Shown in pieces: positions 1-7,908 of a stretch of DNA of 42,530 bases (positions within the stretch are counted from its first letter, which is position 1; each line of letters opens with the position of its first letter). The translations under genes and the position numbers were made by a program. The stretch lies in NCBI GenBank assembly GCA_034431315.1, contig DAOUDK010000108.1:1-42530 (forward strand), given 5' to 3'. The notes under the pieces were generated by a model. That model was not told the origin of the DNA, searched no databases, and saw only the letters and a list, made by a program, of their open reading frames with translations. This DNA comes from JAUWOY01 sp034431315 (lineage in GTDB: Bacteria > Chloroflexota > Anaerolineae > VGOG01).

Positions 1-1
1 G

Positions 2-589
2 GACGCCATCCGCGTGGCGGTGACCGGTGAGACCAGCTACAACCTGGAACAGCAGATGGCGGAGCTGGGCATCGCACCGTCGGCGGACACCATCGGCACT
101 GCCAACCAGGTGGCCATCCAGCCTGAGTTCTGGGAAAGCGTGCCCAATGGCAACTACTACGTCTTCTCGCTGGTGGGCCTGCCGCCTAGCTTGTACAACG
201 ACACCACCAACCACGTGGCGGACGCCTACAGGGCCCAGTTCGATGCGGATCCGCCCAGCTACGCGCTGGAGGCCTACGATAGCGTGTGGATCGTGGCCGA
301 CGCCATCAAGCGGGCGGGCACCATAGACTCCGCTGCGCTCATTGACGCGCTGGAGGACACCGACATCAGCCTGGCTCAGGGTCGCTACTACTTCGAGTAC
401 ACCAGCAAGAACCCGATCCCGGGCGACGGCAGTGTGCCGGATTACATGTGGCACCAGTGGCCCGATCCGGCCGTCCTGCTGATCCAGTACTTTGAAGACA
501 ATCAGGATTGGAAAGACGCCGCTGTGGTCTGGCCGACGGTCTATCAGACCCACGGCACACCCTACATCGTTCCGGGGACAACTCCGTAG
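2..589 (+). CDS. Branched-chain amino-acid-type ABC transporter substrate-binding protein (C-terminal part)
   Basis: The frame is open from the left edge, so the N-terminal lobe and signal peptide lie outside the window. The roughly 195 visible residues have the features of the second lobe of a LivJ-type periplasmic-binding protein (Peripla_BP_6): an FWESVPNGNYYVF strand, a helix with HVADAYRAQFDADPPSYALEAYDSVWI, and a late aromatic block near HQWPDPAVLL. This protein would capture the ligand outside the cell and deliver it to the LivH/LivM permeases encoded next. A strong hairpin follows the stop, so the downstream transporter genes may be expressed separately or at a lower level. The ligand cannot be told from sequence; branched-chain amino acids, amides and urea are all known for the family. 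Confidence 0.9.
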   Translation, partial: DAIRVAVTGETSYNLEQQMAELGIAPSADTIGTANQVAIQPEFWESVPNGNYYVFSLVGLPPSLYNDTTNHVADAYRAQFDADPPSYALEAYDSVWIVADAIKRAGTIDSAALIDALEDTDISLAQGRYYFEYTSKNPIPGDGSVPDYMWHQWPDPAVLLIQYFEDNQDWKDAAVVWPTVYQTHGTPYIVPGTTP

Positions 590-615
590 CGACTACGGAT
601 CATGCGATATCGAAG

Positions 616-646
616 GAACAGCCCCAACTGGACGTTGGGGCTGTTC
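616..646 (+). terminator. Hairpin terminator after the binding-protein gene
   Basis: A perfect 13-bp inverted repeat (GAACAGCCCCAAC / GTTGGGGCTGTTC) encloses a 5-nt loop, 27 nt after the stop codon. No clear T-run follows, so it may attenuate transcription or protect the 3' end rather than terminate fully. This is common between binding-protein and permease genes. Confidence 0.6.
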
Positions 647-908
647 CTCAACACTACAACGGATTTAGTTTATTTATGAAACGGAGGATGAACGGATGGA
701 GAAAATCCGTTTATTTCCCAATTCGCTGTAGTGATCTAACCTGGACAAGCCAGAACCAAAAGGCTTTTTGCCACGAATTACACGAATTTTCGCTAATTTT
801 TTCTTTTTCGTGTTAATTCGTGAAATTCATGGCAGAGAAAAAGTGCGTTCCGAAATCCTTGCTCGTTGTACAAGAATTTGATCGTTAAGGTATAAGGGAG
901 GTTGAGAT
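647..908. other. Gene-free spacer with small inverted repeats
   Basis: The gap holds a 7-bp hairpin (AACGGAT / ATCCGTT, 691-711) and the AT-rich CACGAATT element at 770-833, which is listed separately. The Shine-Dalgarno sequence for livH (GGGAGGT) lies just before 909. No small gene or convincing promoter was found. Confidence 0.5.
770..833. repeat. CACGAATT-type palindromic intergenic repeat, copy 1
   Basis: An AT-rich imperfect palindrome opens with GCCACGAATTACACGAA and closes with TTAATTCGTG...GGC. A second copy with the same ends lies at 9414-9467, also just upstream of a gene. It looks like a dispersed non-coding element; no function is known to me. Confidence 0.6.
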
Positions 909-2105
909 ATGAATGTACCCATCTTATGGCTGCTGCTGGCCGGGCCGGTGTGGGCAGCCATTGGCGCCTGGGGACTGCCGCGAGTCTACCGGCGAAAAGG
1001 GCTGGTCGACTCACCGGCCAGGATCGTGGGCGGGCTGGGGGGGCTGACCCTGGGGCCGCTGCTGTTGGCGCCGCTGTGGTACTTTACTCCTGAGTTAGAC
1101 CGCTGGTATTGGGCCGGTGGCCCAGGCGTGCTGGCGGCCATCGAGCTGTATGGCTTGTTCGCTATTACCCAGCCCGACAACCTGTGCATTACGAACGCAA
1201 GCTACGTGGCTAACCAGGCTACCAACGGCCTGGTCATCGGCTCTATCTACGCCCTGATGGCGGTGGGGCTGACGCTGATCTACTCTGTCCAAGGGATCAT
1301 CAGTTTTGCCCACGGGCAGTTTTACATGCTGGGCGGCTATGTGTCCTACTACCTTCTGTTATTTTTTGGAGAGAAGTTCGCCGTGGAGTTGAATCCCATC
1401 ATCGGCGTACCGGTGGCAGGCCTGGTCACGATGTTCATCGGCTTTGCCTTTGAGCGGCTGTTCCTGCGGCCGATGCACCTGGGCCGAGTTGAGCGGACTG
1501 GCGAATACGCCATTCTGATCACCTTCGGCTTTGGATTCTTTTTGCAGTACACCACCCTGGCTATCGTCGGTCCCTTCTCCCAAAAGACCGGTACCTACCT
1601 GAAAGCGGGTAGTGTGCGCCTGGGGACGCTGACTCTGATCCCCAACCGGCTGGTAGCGGCAGCCGTGGGGATGGCGCTTATCGGCTTGTTGCTGTACTTT
1701 ATCAACCGCACCTGGACAGGCAAGGCGTTGCGGGCGGTGAGCATGGACAAGCAAGCGGCGGCCGTCACGGGCATCAATCCGTTGGTGATGAACACGTTGG
1801 CCTTTGGCATCGGCACCATGCTGGCGGGGATGTCGGGGGCGGCATTGATTCCGGTCTTCACTTGGGTGCCCTGGGTGGGCGCGGCGGCTTCTACCCGTTC
1901 CTACGTGATCATCGTCCTGGGTGGGTTGGGATCCATTCCTGGCGCGCTCGCGGGCGGGCTGGTCATCGGCCTGGTGGAAGCGCTGGGCGCTGGCTGCTAT
2001 CCTGACCCCAGCAAGGGCGCGGCCTACAAGACTGCCTTCGGCTTGATCATCTTTGCCTTGATGTTACTCATGCGGCCCAGGGGATTGTTTGGGAGGGAGA
2101 CATGA
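909..2105 (+). CDS. livH: Branched-chain amino-acid ABC transporter permease LivH
   Basis: This is an inner-membrane permease of the LivH type and forms the transport channel with LivM. From about residue 95 the sequence is typical of the family: NGLVIGSIYALMAVGLTLIYSV, the FAHGQFYMLGGY segment and the late GLGSIPGALAGG loop that contacts the ATPase, with about eight membrane spans. At 398 residues it is about 100 longer than usual. The extra N-terminus holds two more hydrophobic segments (roughly residues 1-25 and 40-85) that I do not recognise. The start ATG has a good GGGAGGTTGAGAT leader. It overlaps the next gene by ATGA, which indicates translational coupling. Confidence 0.92.
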   Translation: MNVPILWLLLAGPVWAAIGAWGLPRVYRRKGLVDSPARIVGGLGGLTLGPLLLAPLWYFTPELDRWYWAGGPGVLAAIELYGLFAITQPDNLCITNASYVANQATNGLVIGSIYALMAVGLTLIYSVQGIISFAHGQFYMLGGYVSYYLLLFFGEKFAVELNPIIGVPVAGLVTMFIGFAFERLFLRPMHLGRVERTGEYAILITFGFGFFLQYTTLAIVGPFSQKTGTYLKAGSVRLGTLTLIPNRLVAAAVGMALIGLLLYFINRTWTGKALRAVSMDKQAAAVTGINPLVMNTLAFGIGTMLAGMSGAALIPVFTWVPWVGAAASTRSYVIIVLGGLGSIPGALAGGLVIGLVEALGAGCYPDPSKGAAYKTAFGLIIFALMLLMRPRGLFGRET

Positions 2106-3979
2106 AGCGTCGAATGGACAGTCGCGGGATCGCCATCGTGGTGCTGATCGCGCTGCTGGTGTTGGCTCCTCTCTACTTAAAGAGCTCCCCCTATCGGATG
2201 GCCGTGGTGACTGGCGCCTTTTTCTACGCTATCCTGGCCTCCAGTTGGGCGCTGCTGGCCGGCATCGGTGGACAGTTCTCTTTTGGGCATATGGCTTTTG
2301 TGGGAATTGGCGCCTACACCGCTGGACTGATGGGCCGTGACCTGGGGACGACGCCGCTGGTGGGGATCCTCGCCGGTACGCTACTGGCAGGCGTGGTCGG
2401 CCTGATCATTGGCCTGCTCTGCCTGAGACTCAGAGCCGCTTATCTGGCCCTCTTTACCATCGCCTTCTCCGAGATCCTTCGCATTGTCCTCCTCACCGAG
2501 TTCAAGTTTACGGAGGGGAGCAATGGGCTGCAACTCAGCAAGCTGTGGGAGGGGATCACGGGCATCCAAGAGTACTACGTCACGCTGGGCCTGCTCCTGG
2601 GAGCGATGGGGCTGATGTACTGGCTGGCCGGCTCCCGCTTTGGGCTCTTTGTGCGCGCCATGCGCGAGGACGAGGAGGCCGCGTCCGCCATGGGCGTGAA
2701 CGTGGTGCGCTACAAAGTGATGATCTTCGTCGTCACCAGCCTCATCGTTGGGCTGGCCGGGTCCGTGTTCTACCATCAGGTAGGGATCATCACCCCCAAC
2801 ACCATGGAAATATTGCAGATGTCCATGGTGATTGCTATGGCCGTTATCGGCGGGATGGAAAGTCTGCTGGGAGCGGCGGTCGGCGCTTTTTTCAGCCGCG
2901 TCAGCCTGGAAATGCTGCGGGAGATCAATATCTTGGGCCTACATCTGGAACTGGGCGCCTGGCGTTATGCAGCTTTCGGGGCATTGCTGGTACTGACCCT
3001 GCGCTTTGCCCAGAATGGTCTGCTCTATCCCATCATTGACCGGCTGTTCATGCGGCGGGCACGGGAGGAGACCGTGGCCAAGCGGGTGGCGGCGGAGGTA
3101 GCTTCCCCCCCAGAGTTGGGGGGGACTGAGGGGGCGGAGGTAGCCTCCCCCCCAGAGTTGGGGGGGACTGAGGGGGGCAGAATCATGATCAAACTTGACG
3201 TGCGCGATGTTTACAAGAGCTTTGGTGGCATTCAGGCCCTCAACGGGGTCAGCCTAAGTATTCGAGGCAACGAATTGATCGGATTGATTGGGCCGAATGG
3301 TGCCGGCAAGACGACGCTGACCGATGTTCTGGACGGGATGTACAAACCCACCAAAGGCCAGGTGTGGCTCAACGGCAAGCGGATTGACGGCCTGCCGCCA
3401 TACGAGATCGCCCGGCGCGGCATCGGACGCACCTTTCAAGTTACGCGCGCCTTCCGGCGCATGACGGTGCTGGAAAACATGCTCGTCCCGGCCATGGCCC
3501 TCAACCCCACGGCCCGCCAGCGGGATTTCCACGACAAGGCCATGGAGGTGCTCGAGTTTCTGACCATAGAACACCTGGCCCACGACTATGCCCGAAGTCT
3601 GTCGGGCGGACAGCAAAAGCTGCTCGAACTGGGCCGGCTGTTGATGCTGGACCCGGACATCATCATCCTGGACGAGCCCTTTGCCGGCGTGCACCCCAAG
3701 TTGATGGAAAAGATCTACGAGTACATTGAGGTCGTGCACGAGCAGGGCAAGGCTTTCATCATCATCAGCCACGATATGGACTCGATCTTCGCCCTCAGCA
3801 AGCGTCTGTTGGTGCTGAACTACGGCGAGTTGATCGCCGATGGCGATCCCAAAGTGGTAAAAGAAGATCCGACGGTCATCGAGGCTTACCTGGGCGAGGA
3901 GGAGGAAGAGGGGCCAGTGGTCATTCCGGCTGGCAGGCTGGCTGCTATTGAGGAGACCGAGGAGGGAAGCAATGCTTGA
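2102..3979 (+). CDS. LivM-LivG fusion: branched-chain amino-acid ABC permease plus ATPase
   Basis: One 625-residue frame encodes two transporter subunits that are often separate. Residues 1-330 are a LivM permease (FSFGHMAFVGIGAYTAG, AYLALFTIAFSEILR, GGMESLLGAAVGAF). Residues 331-360 are a linker made of two copies of the 14-residue AEVASPPELGGTEG. From Met362 there is a complete LivG ATPase with Walker A GPNGAGKTT, signature LSGGQQKLLELGR, Walker B IIILDEP and switch His in ISHDMD. The ATPase has its own ATG at 3185, preceded by a purine-rich stretch, so internal initiation could also yield free LivG. The linker DNA is a duplicated 42-bp palindromic repeat that keeps the frame. The gene overlaps livF. 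Confidence 0.9.
   Translation: MKRRMDSRGIAIVVLIALLVLAPLYLKSSPYRMAVVTGAFFYAILASSWALLAGIGGQFSFGHMAFVGIGAYTAGLMGRDLGTTPLVGILAGTLLAGVVGLIIGLLCLRLRAAYLALFTIAFSEILRIVLLTEFKFTEGSNGLQLSKLWEGITGIQEYYVTLGLLLGAMGLMYWLAGSRFGLFVRAMREDEEAASAMGVNVVRYKVMIFVVTSLIVGLAGSVFYHQVGIITPNTMEILQMSMVIAMAVIGGMESLLGAAVGAFFSRVSLEMLREINILGLHLELGAWRYAAFGALLVLTLRFAQNGLLYPIIDRLFMRRAREETVAKRVAAEVASPPELGGTEGAEVASPPELGGTEGGRIMIKLDVRDVYKSFGGIQALNGVSLSIRGNELIGLIGPNGAGKTTLTDVLDGMYKPTKGQVWLNGKRIDGLPPYEIARRGIGRTFQVTRAFRRMTVLENMLVPAMALNPTARQRDFHDKAMEVLEFLTIEHLAHDYARSLSGGQQKLLELGRLLMLDPDIIILDEPFAGVHPKLMEKIYEYIEVVHEQGKAFIIISHDMDSIFALSKRLLVLNYGELIADGDPKVVKEDPTVIEAYLGEEEEEGPVVIPAGRLAAIEETEEGSNA
3092..3175 (+). repeat. Two tandem 42-bp palindromic repeats inside the LivM-LivG gene
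   Basis: Two nearly identical 42-bp units start near 3092 and 3134. Each contains the inverted repeat CCCCCCCAGAGTTGGGGGGG. The period is a multiple of three, so the unit is translated as a 14-residue linker repeat joining the two subunits. Confidence 0.85.
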
Positions 3980-4673
3980 CGTAAAGGACCTGTACGTTGG
4001 TTATTACAAGGACCTGAATATCCTGCAAGGTGTCTCGATCACAGCCCAAAAGGCCAAGATCACCACCGTCCTCGGCGCCAACGGCGTAGGCAAGTCCACG
4101 CTGCTCAAAGCGATCTACGGTTTTCTGAAACCCAACTCGGGCGAGGTGGTCCTCGACGGCCAGAGCCTGATCGGAGTCCCCACCCACCAGCGGATTGGCC
4201 TGGGTATCTCGTACATCCCGCAGCAGCCAGGCATCTTCCCCTGGATGACGGTCGAAGAGAACCTGGAGTTGGGCGCCTGGACGTTCAAGAACGATAAGGC
4301 GCGTATCCGGCGCAAGATTGAGGAGAACTACGAGCACTTTCCGATGCTCAAAGACCGCCGCAAGTCCAAGGCCCGCGAACTCTCCGGCGGCATGCAGCGC
4401 ATGGTGGAGGTCGGACGGACGTTGATGACCGACCCCAAGGCGATCCTGGTGGACGAGCCGACGGCCGGCCTGGCTAAGCTGCTGTCGGAGGAGGTCTACC
4501 AGATGCTGATCCAGTTGCGGGACGAAGAAGACATGACCATCGTCCTGGTGGACCAGAATATCCGCCAGGCGCTCAAGATCGCCGACTACGTCTATGTGCT
4601 GGAACTGGGCCGCAACCGCTTCGAGGGGCCGGTCGAGGAATTCACAGATTTAAAGAAGGCATTCTGGGCATAA
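3972..4673 (+). CDS. livF: Branched-chain amino-acid ABC transporter ATPase LivF
   Basis: This second nucleotide-binding subunit of the transporter has 233 residues, the usual LivF length. It carries Walker A GANGVGKST (about residue 36), signature LSGGMQRMVEVGR, Walker B AILVDEPTAGLA and the LVDQNIRQAL segment in place of the usual H-loop context, as is common in LivF proteins. The start ATG at 3972 overlaps the end of the LivM-LivG frame and has GAGGGAAGC before it. It would pair with the LivG half of the upstream fusion on the cytoplasmic face. Confidence 0.93.
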   Translation: MLDVKDLYVGYYKDLNILQGVSITAQKAKITTVLGANGVGKSTLLKAIYGFLKPNSGEVVLDGQSLIGVPTHQRIGLGISYIPQQPGIFPWMTVEENLELGAWTFKNDKARIRRKIEENYEHFPMLKDRRKSKARELSGGMQRMVEVGRTLMTDPKAILVDEPTAGLAKLLSEEVYQMLIQLRDEEDMTIVLVDQNIRQALKIADYVYVLELGRNRFEGPVEEFTDLKKAFWA

Positions 4674-4692
4674 AACTGGTAGGAGGTAAACT

Positions 4693-5340
4693 ATGTTAGT
4701 AAAAGAACGCATGACACTGCACCCGCTGACGATGGAGCCCACAGCGTCCATCACAGAGGCGCATCGGTACATGAAGGAAAACAACATCCGCCACCTGCCC
4801 ATCGTGGACAAGCGCAACAGGCTGGCGGGCCTGGTCACGCGGGAGACGCTGCTGCAGGCGATGCCCTCGTCGGTGACCACCCTGAGCATCTGGGAGATGA
4901 ACTACGCGCTGAACAAAATCCAGGTCCGCGACGTGATGGTGAAGGACGTGATCACCATAGAGGAGGACGTGTCCATCGAGAAGGCAGCCCGCATCATGGC
5001 TGAGAACAAAATCGGCTGTCTGCCGGTGATGCGGGGCGAGGCTCTGGTGGGCATCGTCACTGACACCGATATGCTCTCCACGCTGATGGAGCTCATGGGC
5101 GCCCGGCAGGCTGGGGTACGGGTTACCCTCCAGGTTCCGGACGCGCCAGGAGAACTGGCCAAAGTCATGGTGGCCATCGCACAGCAGGGTGGAGACATCG
5201 CTGCTTGCGGCACCTACCCGGCCGAAGAGCCGCTGAAGGCCAACATCACCCTCAAGGTCAGGCACGTGCCGCAGGAGGATCTGGTTGCCAGCCTGCGCGC
5301 TCTCGCTGGGGTCGAGGTGCTGGATGTGAGAGCGGGTTAA
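4693..5340 (+). CDS. CBS-domain pair with C-terminal ACT domain (AcuB-like)
   Basis: The 215-residue protein has two CBS repeats (about residues 5-60 with HLPIVDKRNRLAGLVT, and 75-135 with CLPVMRGEALVGIVTDTDM) followed by an ACT-like domain (about 140-212, VTLQVPDAPGELAKVMVAIAQQGGDI). CBS pairs bind adenine nucleotides and ACT domains bind small ligands, often amino acids, so a sensor role coupled to the neighbouring amino-acid transporter or catabolic genes is reasonable inference. AcuB of Bacillus has the same architecture. A very good GGAGGT lies 7 nt before the ATG. It sits between livF and the thiolase gene with short gaps, so all are probably co-transcribed. Confidence 0.85.
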   Translation: MLVKERMTLHPLTMEPTASITEAHRYMKENNIRHLPIVDKRNRLAGLVTRETLLQAMPSSVTTLSIWEMNYALNKIQVRDVMVKDVITIEEDVSIEKAARIMAENKIGCLPVMRGEALVGIVTDTDMLSTLMELMGARQAGVRVTLQVPDAPGELAKVMVAIAQQGGDIAACGTYPAEEPLKANITLKVRHVPQEDLVASLRALAGVEVLDVRAG

Positions 5341-5373
5341 TTTAGAAATTAGAAAAAAGGGAGATTCTAACAC

Positions 5374-6642
5374 ATGCACAAAGAAGTGGTCATTATTGAC
5401 GCCGTGAGATCGCCGATTGGCAGGCACAACGGTGGGCTGTCGAGCGTGCGGCCTGACGATTTGCTGGCCGAAGTCCTCAAGTCGCTGATGGAGCGTAGCG
5501 GCGTGGACTCGGCGCTGGTCGAGGACGTTTACGCCGGGTGCGGCAACCAGGCTGGCGAGGACAACCGCGACGTGGCGCGGATGTCGCTCTTGCTGGCCGG
5601 CTTCCCAAAAGAAGTCAGCGGCGTCACCGTCAACCGCAACTGTGCGTCGGGACTGGAAGCGGTGAATCTGGCTGCCAAATCCATCATCGCCGGCGAGGCC
5701 GACGTCTTCATCGGCGCTGGGGTGGAGTGCATGAGCCGGGCACCCTGGTCCATGCCCAAGCCGGAGCGCCCGCAGCCGGTGGGGCATCCCAAGATCTGGG
5801 ACACCACCGTCGGCTGGCGCTACAACAACCCCAGGCTCGACGCTATGTATCCTATCATCAGCCTGGGCGAAACCGCCGAGAACATCGCCGACGAAATGGG
5901 AATCACCCGCGAGGAGCAAGACGCCTTCGCCCTCGAAAGCCACCGGCGGGCGGTGGAGGCCATCAAGTCCGGCAAATTCCAAGACGAAATCGCGCCCATC
6001 GAAGTGCCGCAGCGAAAAGGCCCACCTAAAACTGTGGACACCGACGAACATCCCCGCTACAAAATCGTGGATGGCGAGTACGTGCTCGATACCAGCATGG
6101 AGCAACTGGCCCGCTTGAGGCCCGCCTTCCGCAAAGGGGGCACGGTGACGGCTGGCAACTCCAGCGGCATCAACGACGGCGCCGCCGCCCTGTTGCTGAT
6201 GAGCGCGGAAAAAGCCAGCGAGCTAGGATTGAAGCCGATGGCGCGCTGGGTCGGCTCGGCTGTGGCGGGCGTGGACCCTGGTGTGATGGGCTACGGGCCA
6301 GTGCCGGCCACCCAGAAACTCCTCCAGCGGCTAGGGCTCACTCTGGACGACGTCGGCCTCATCGAACTGAACGAGGCATTTGCGGCCCAGGCCCTCGGAG
6401 TGATGCGAAGGCTGGGCATGGATCACGAGATCACCAACGTCAACGGCGGCGCGGTTGCCCTGGGGCATCCCACCGGCTGCTCCGGCGCTCGCATCCTCAC
6501 TACCCTCCTGCACGAGATGAAGCGCCGCGCCTCGAATGAGAAACGCCCCTATTACGGCCTGGCTACGCTGTGCGTGGGCGTCGGCATGGGCGTCTCCACC
6601 ATCGTCGAGTGGTTGGATTGGAAATTAGAAATTAGAAATTAG
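5374..6642 (+). CDS. Thiolase (acetyl-CoA acyltransferase family)
   Basis: A 422-residue thiolase that would cleave 3-ketoacyl-CoA or condense acetyl-CoA in the cytoplasm. The acyl-accepting Cys is C90 in NRNCASGLEAVN. The late catalytic elements GGAVALGHPTGCSG (His) and LCVGVGMG (second Cys) are intact, and the substrate loop has NEAFAAQ. The last residues (EIRN) are encoded by the ATTAGAAATTAG simple repeat that follows, so the natural C-terminus was probably slightly different. Together with the CoA-transferase and aminotransferase downstream it suggests breakdown of an amino compound through CoA esters. The exact substrate is not visible. Confidence 0.93.
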   Translation: MHKEVVIIDAVRSPIGRHNGGLSSVRPDDLLAEVLKSLMERSGVDSALVEDVYAGCGNQAGEDNRDVARMSLLLAGFPKEVSGVTVNRNCASGLEAVNLAAKSIIAGEADVFIGAGVECMSRAPWSMPKPERPQPVGHPKIWDTTVGWRYNNPRLDAMYPIISLGETAENIADEMGITREEQDAFALESHRRAVEAIKSGKFQDEIAPIEVPQRKGPPKTVDTDEHPRYKIVDGEYVLDTSMEQLARLRPAFRKGGTVTAGNSSGINDGAAALLLMSAEKASELGLKPMARWVGSAVAGVDPGVMGYGPVPATQKLLQRLGLTLDDVGLIELNEAFAAQALGVMRRLGMDHEITNVNGGAVALGHPTGCSGARILTTLLHEMKRRASNEKRPYYGLATLCVGVGMGVSTIVEWLDWKLEIRN

Positions 6643-6675
6643 AAATTAGAGATTGGAGGTTGGAAGTTGGAGATT
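6612..6675 (+). repeat. Heptamer-type simple repeat block (ATTAGAA / TTGGAGG family)
   Basis: About nine degenerate 7-bp units of the kinds AAATTAG, AGATTGG and AGGTTGG run from the thiolase C-terminus into the leader of the CoA-transferase gene. Similar blocks occur at 15474-15540 and 31981-32024, with short traces at 5341 and 10508. Confidence 0.75.
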
Positions 6676-7908
6676 ATGGAACGGCCTCTTACTGGGGTTC
6701 GTGTTGTTGCGCTGGAACAATACATGAGTGCGCCCTATTGCACTTTGCTGCTGGCTGACGCCGGGGCTGAGATCATTAAAATCGAGCGGCCCGGCCGGGG
6801 CGACCCGCGCCGCTCCATTCCGCCCTACGCCACCGACGAGCAGGGGCGGCGCGCGGCCGGGGGGTTCATCGGCTACAATCGGAACAAAAAGAGCCTGGCC
6901 CTTAACCTGCGCGCAGAGGCGGGCCGCCAGATTTACAGAGACCTGGTAAAAGTATCGGACGTGGTAGTTGAGAATCTGCGCCCCGGTGCCACCGACAAGT
7001 TGGGGTTGGACTACGAGCAGTTGAAGGCCATCAATCCCCAGTTGGTCTACGCCGCCATCTCTGGCTTTGGGCGACTGGAGGGCTACACCGGGCCCTACGC
7101 TCGACGGCCTGCCTTTGACATTGTGGCCGAGGCCATGGGCGGCATCATGAACCTGGTCGGTTTTGCCGACAAGCCTCCCTCGTGGACCATCTACGGCATG
7201 GCCGACGTCTACACCGGGCTGGTCACGGCCTACGGGGTGATGCTGGCCCTGTTCATGCGAGAGCGCACCGGAGAAGGCCAGTTCGTGGACAGCGCCATGC
7301 TCGACAACATGCTGGCCTTCAACGAGCGAATGGTGACACTCTACTCCTTCACCGGCGAATCGCCTGAGCGGGGGAGGATGAAGCACATCTACCCCCGAGG
7401 CGCTTTTCGCTGCCAGGATGGCTACCTGGCCCTCAACGTTCCCGACGACATTCAGTGGGGGCGGCTCTGCGAGGCCATGGGGCGCGCAGATCTGAAGGAC
7501 GATCCCCGCAGCGTGGACGGGACGGCCCGCGCCGCCAACGCCGACTTCATACGCCCGATCATCGAGGACTGGCTGGCCAGCAAAACCCGTGCCCAGGCGG
7601 TGGCGCTTTTGGGAGAGCAGGGTGTGCCCTCTGGCCCGGTCTACACCGCCGAAGACATCTTCGATGACCCGCACATCGCCGCCCGCAACATGCTGGTGAC
7701 GGTAGACGACCCGGTCGCCGGCCCACGTAAGTACGCTCGCAGCCCCCTTCATCTCTCCTCCGCCCCAGAAATTCCCACCGCGCCCGCTCCGCGGTTGGGA
7801 GAGCACACCCGCCCCATTCTGCGAGACCTGCTGGGTTACGATGAGTCTGACGTCGAGCGGCTCCAGGACCAGGGTGTGATTGAGGCCTGGCAAGAGGAGG
7901 AGGCGTAA
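6676..7908 (+). CDS. Family III CoA-transferase (CaiB/BaiF/formyl-CoA transferase type)
   Basis: A 410-residue family III CoA-transferase, which moves CoA between organic acids in the cytoplasm. The N-terminal PLTGVRVVALEQYMSAPYCTLLLADAGAEIIKIE and the NRNKKSLALNLR block are diagnostic. The aspartate forming the acyl-enzyme anhydride should be D148 in RPAFDIVAEAMGG. I chose the ATG at 6676; the frame extends a little upstream to a TTG within repeat DNA. The stop overlaps the next start (TAATG), so it is coupled to the aminotransferase. The acid substrate cannot be assigned. Confidence 0.92.
   Translation: MERPLTGVRVVALEQYMSAPYCTLLLADAGAEIIKIERPGRGDPRRSIPPYATDEQGRRAAGGFIGYNRNKKSLALNLRAEAGRQIYRDLVKVSDVVVENLRPGATDKLGLDYEQLKAINPQLVYAAISGFGRLEGYTGPYARRPAFDIVAEAMGGIMNLVGFADKPPSWTIYGMADVYTGLVTAYGVMLALFMRERTGEGQFVDSAMLDNMLAFNERMVTLYSFTGESPERGRMKHIYPRGAFRCQDGYLALNVPDDIQWGRLCEAMGRADLKDDPRSVDGTARAANADFIRPIIEDWLASKTRAQAVALLGEQGVPSGPVYTAEDIFDDPHIAARNMLVTVDDPVAGPRKYARSPLHLSSAPEIPTAPAPRLGEHTRPILRDLLGYDESDVERLQDQGVIEAWQEEEA

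Noticed and set aside
4696..6105. 469-codon minus-strand reading frame opposite the CBS-ACT and thiolase genes
   Set aside because: It is a shadow of GC-rich coding DNA: rich in His, Asp and Gln, with no family features, and opposite two clear genes.
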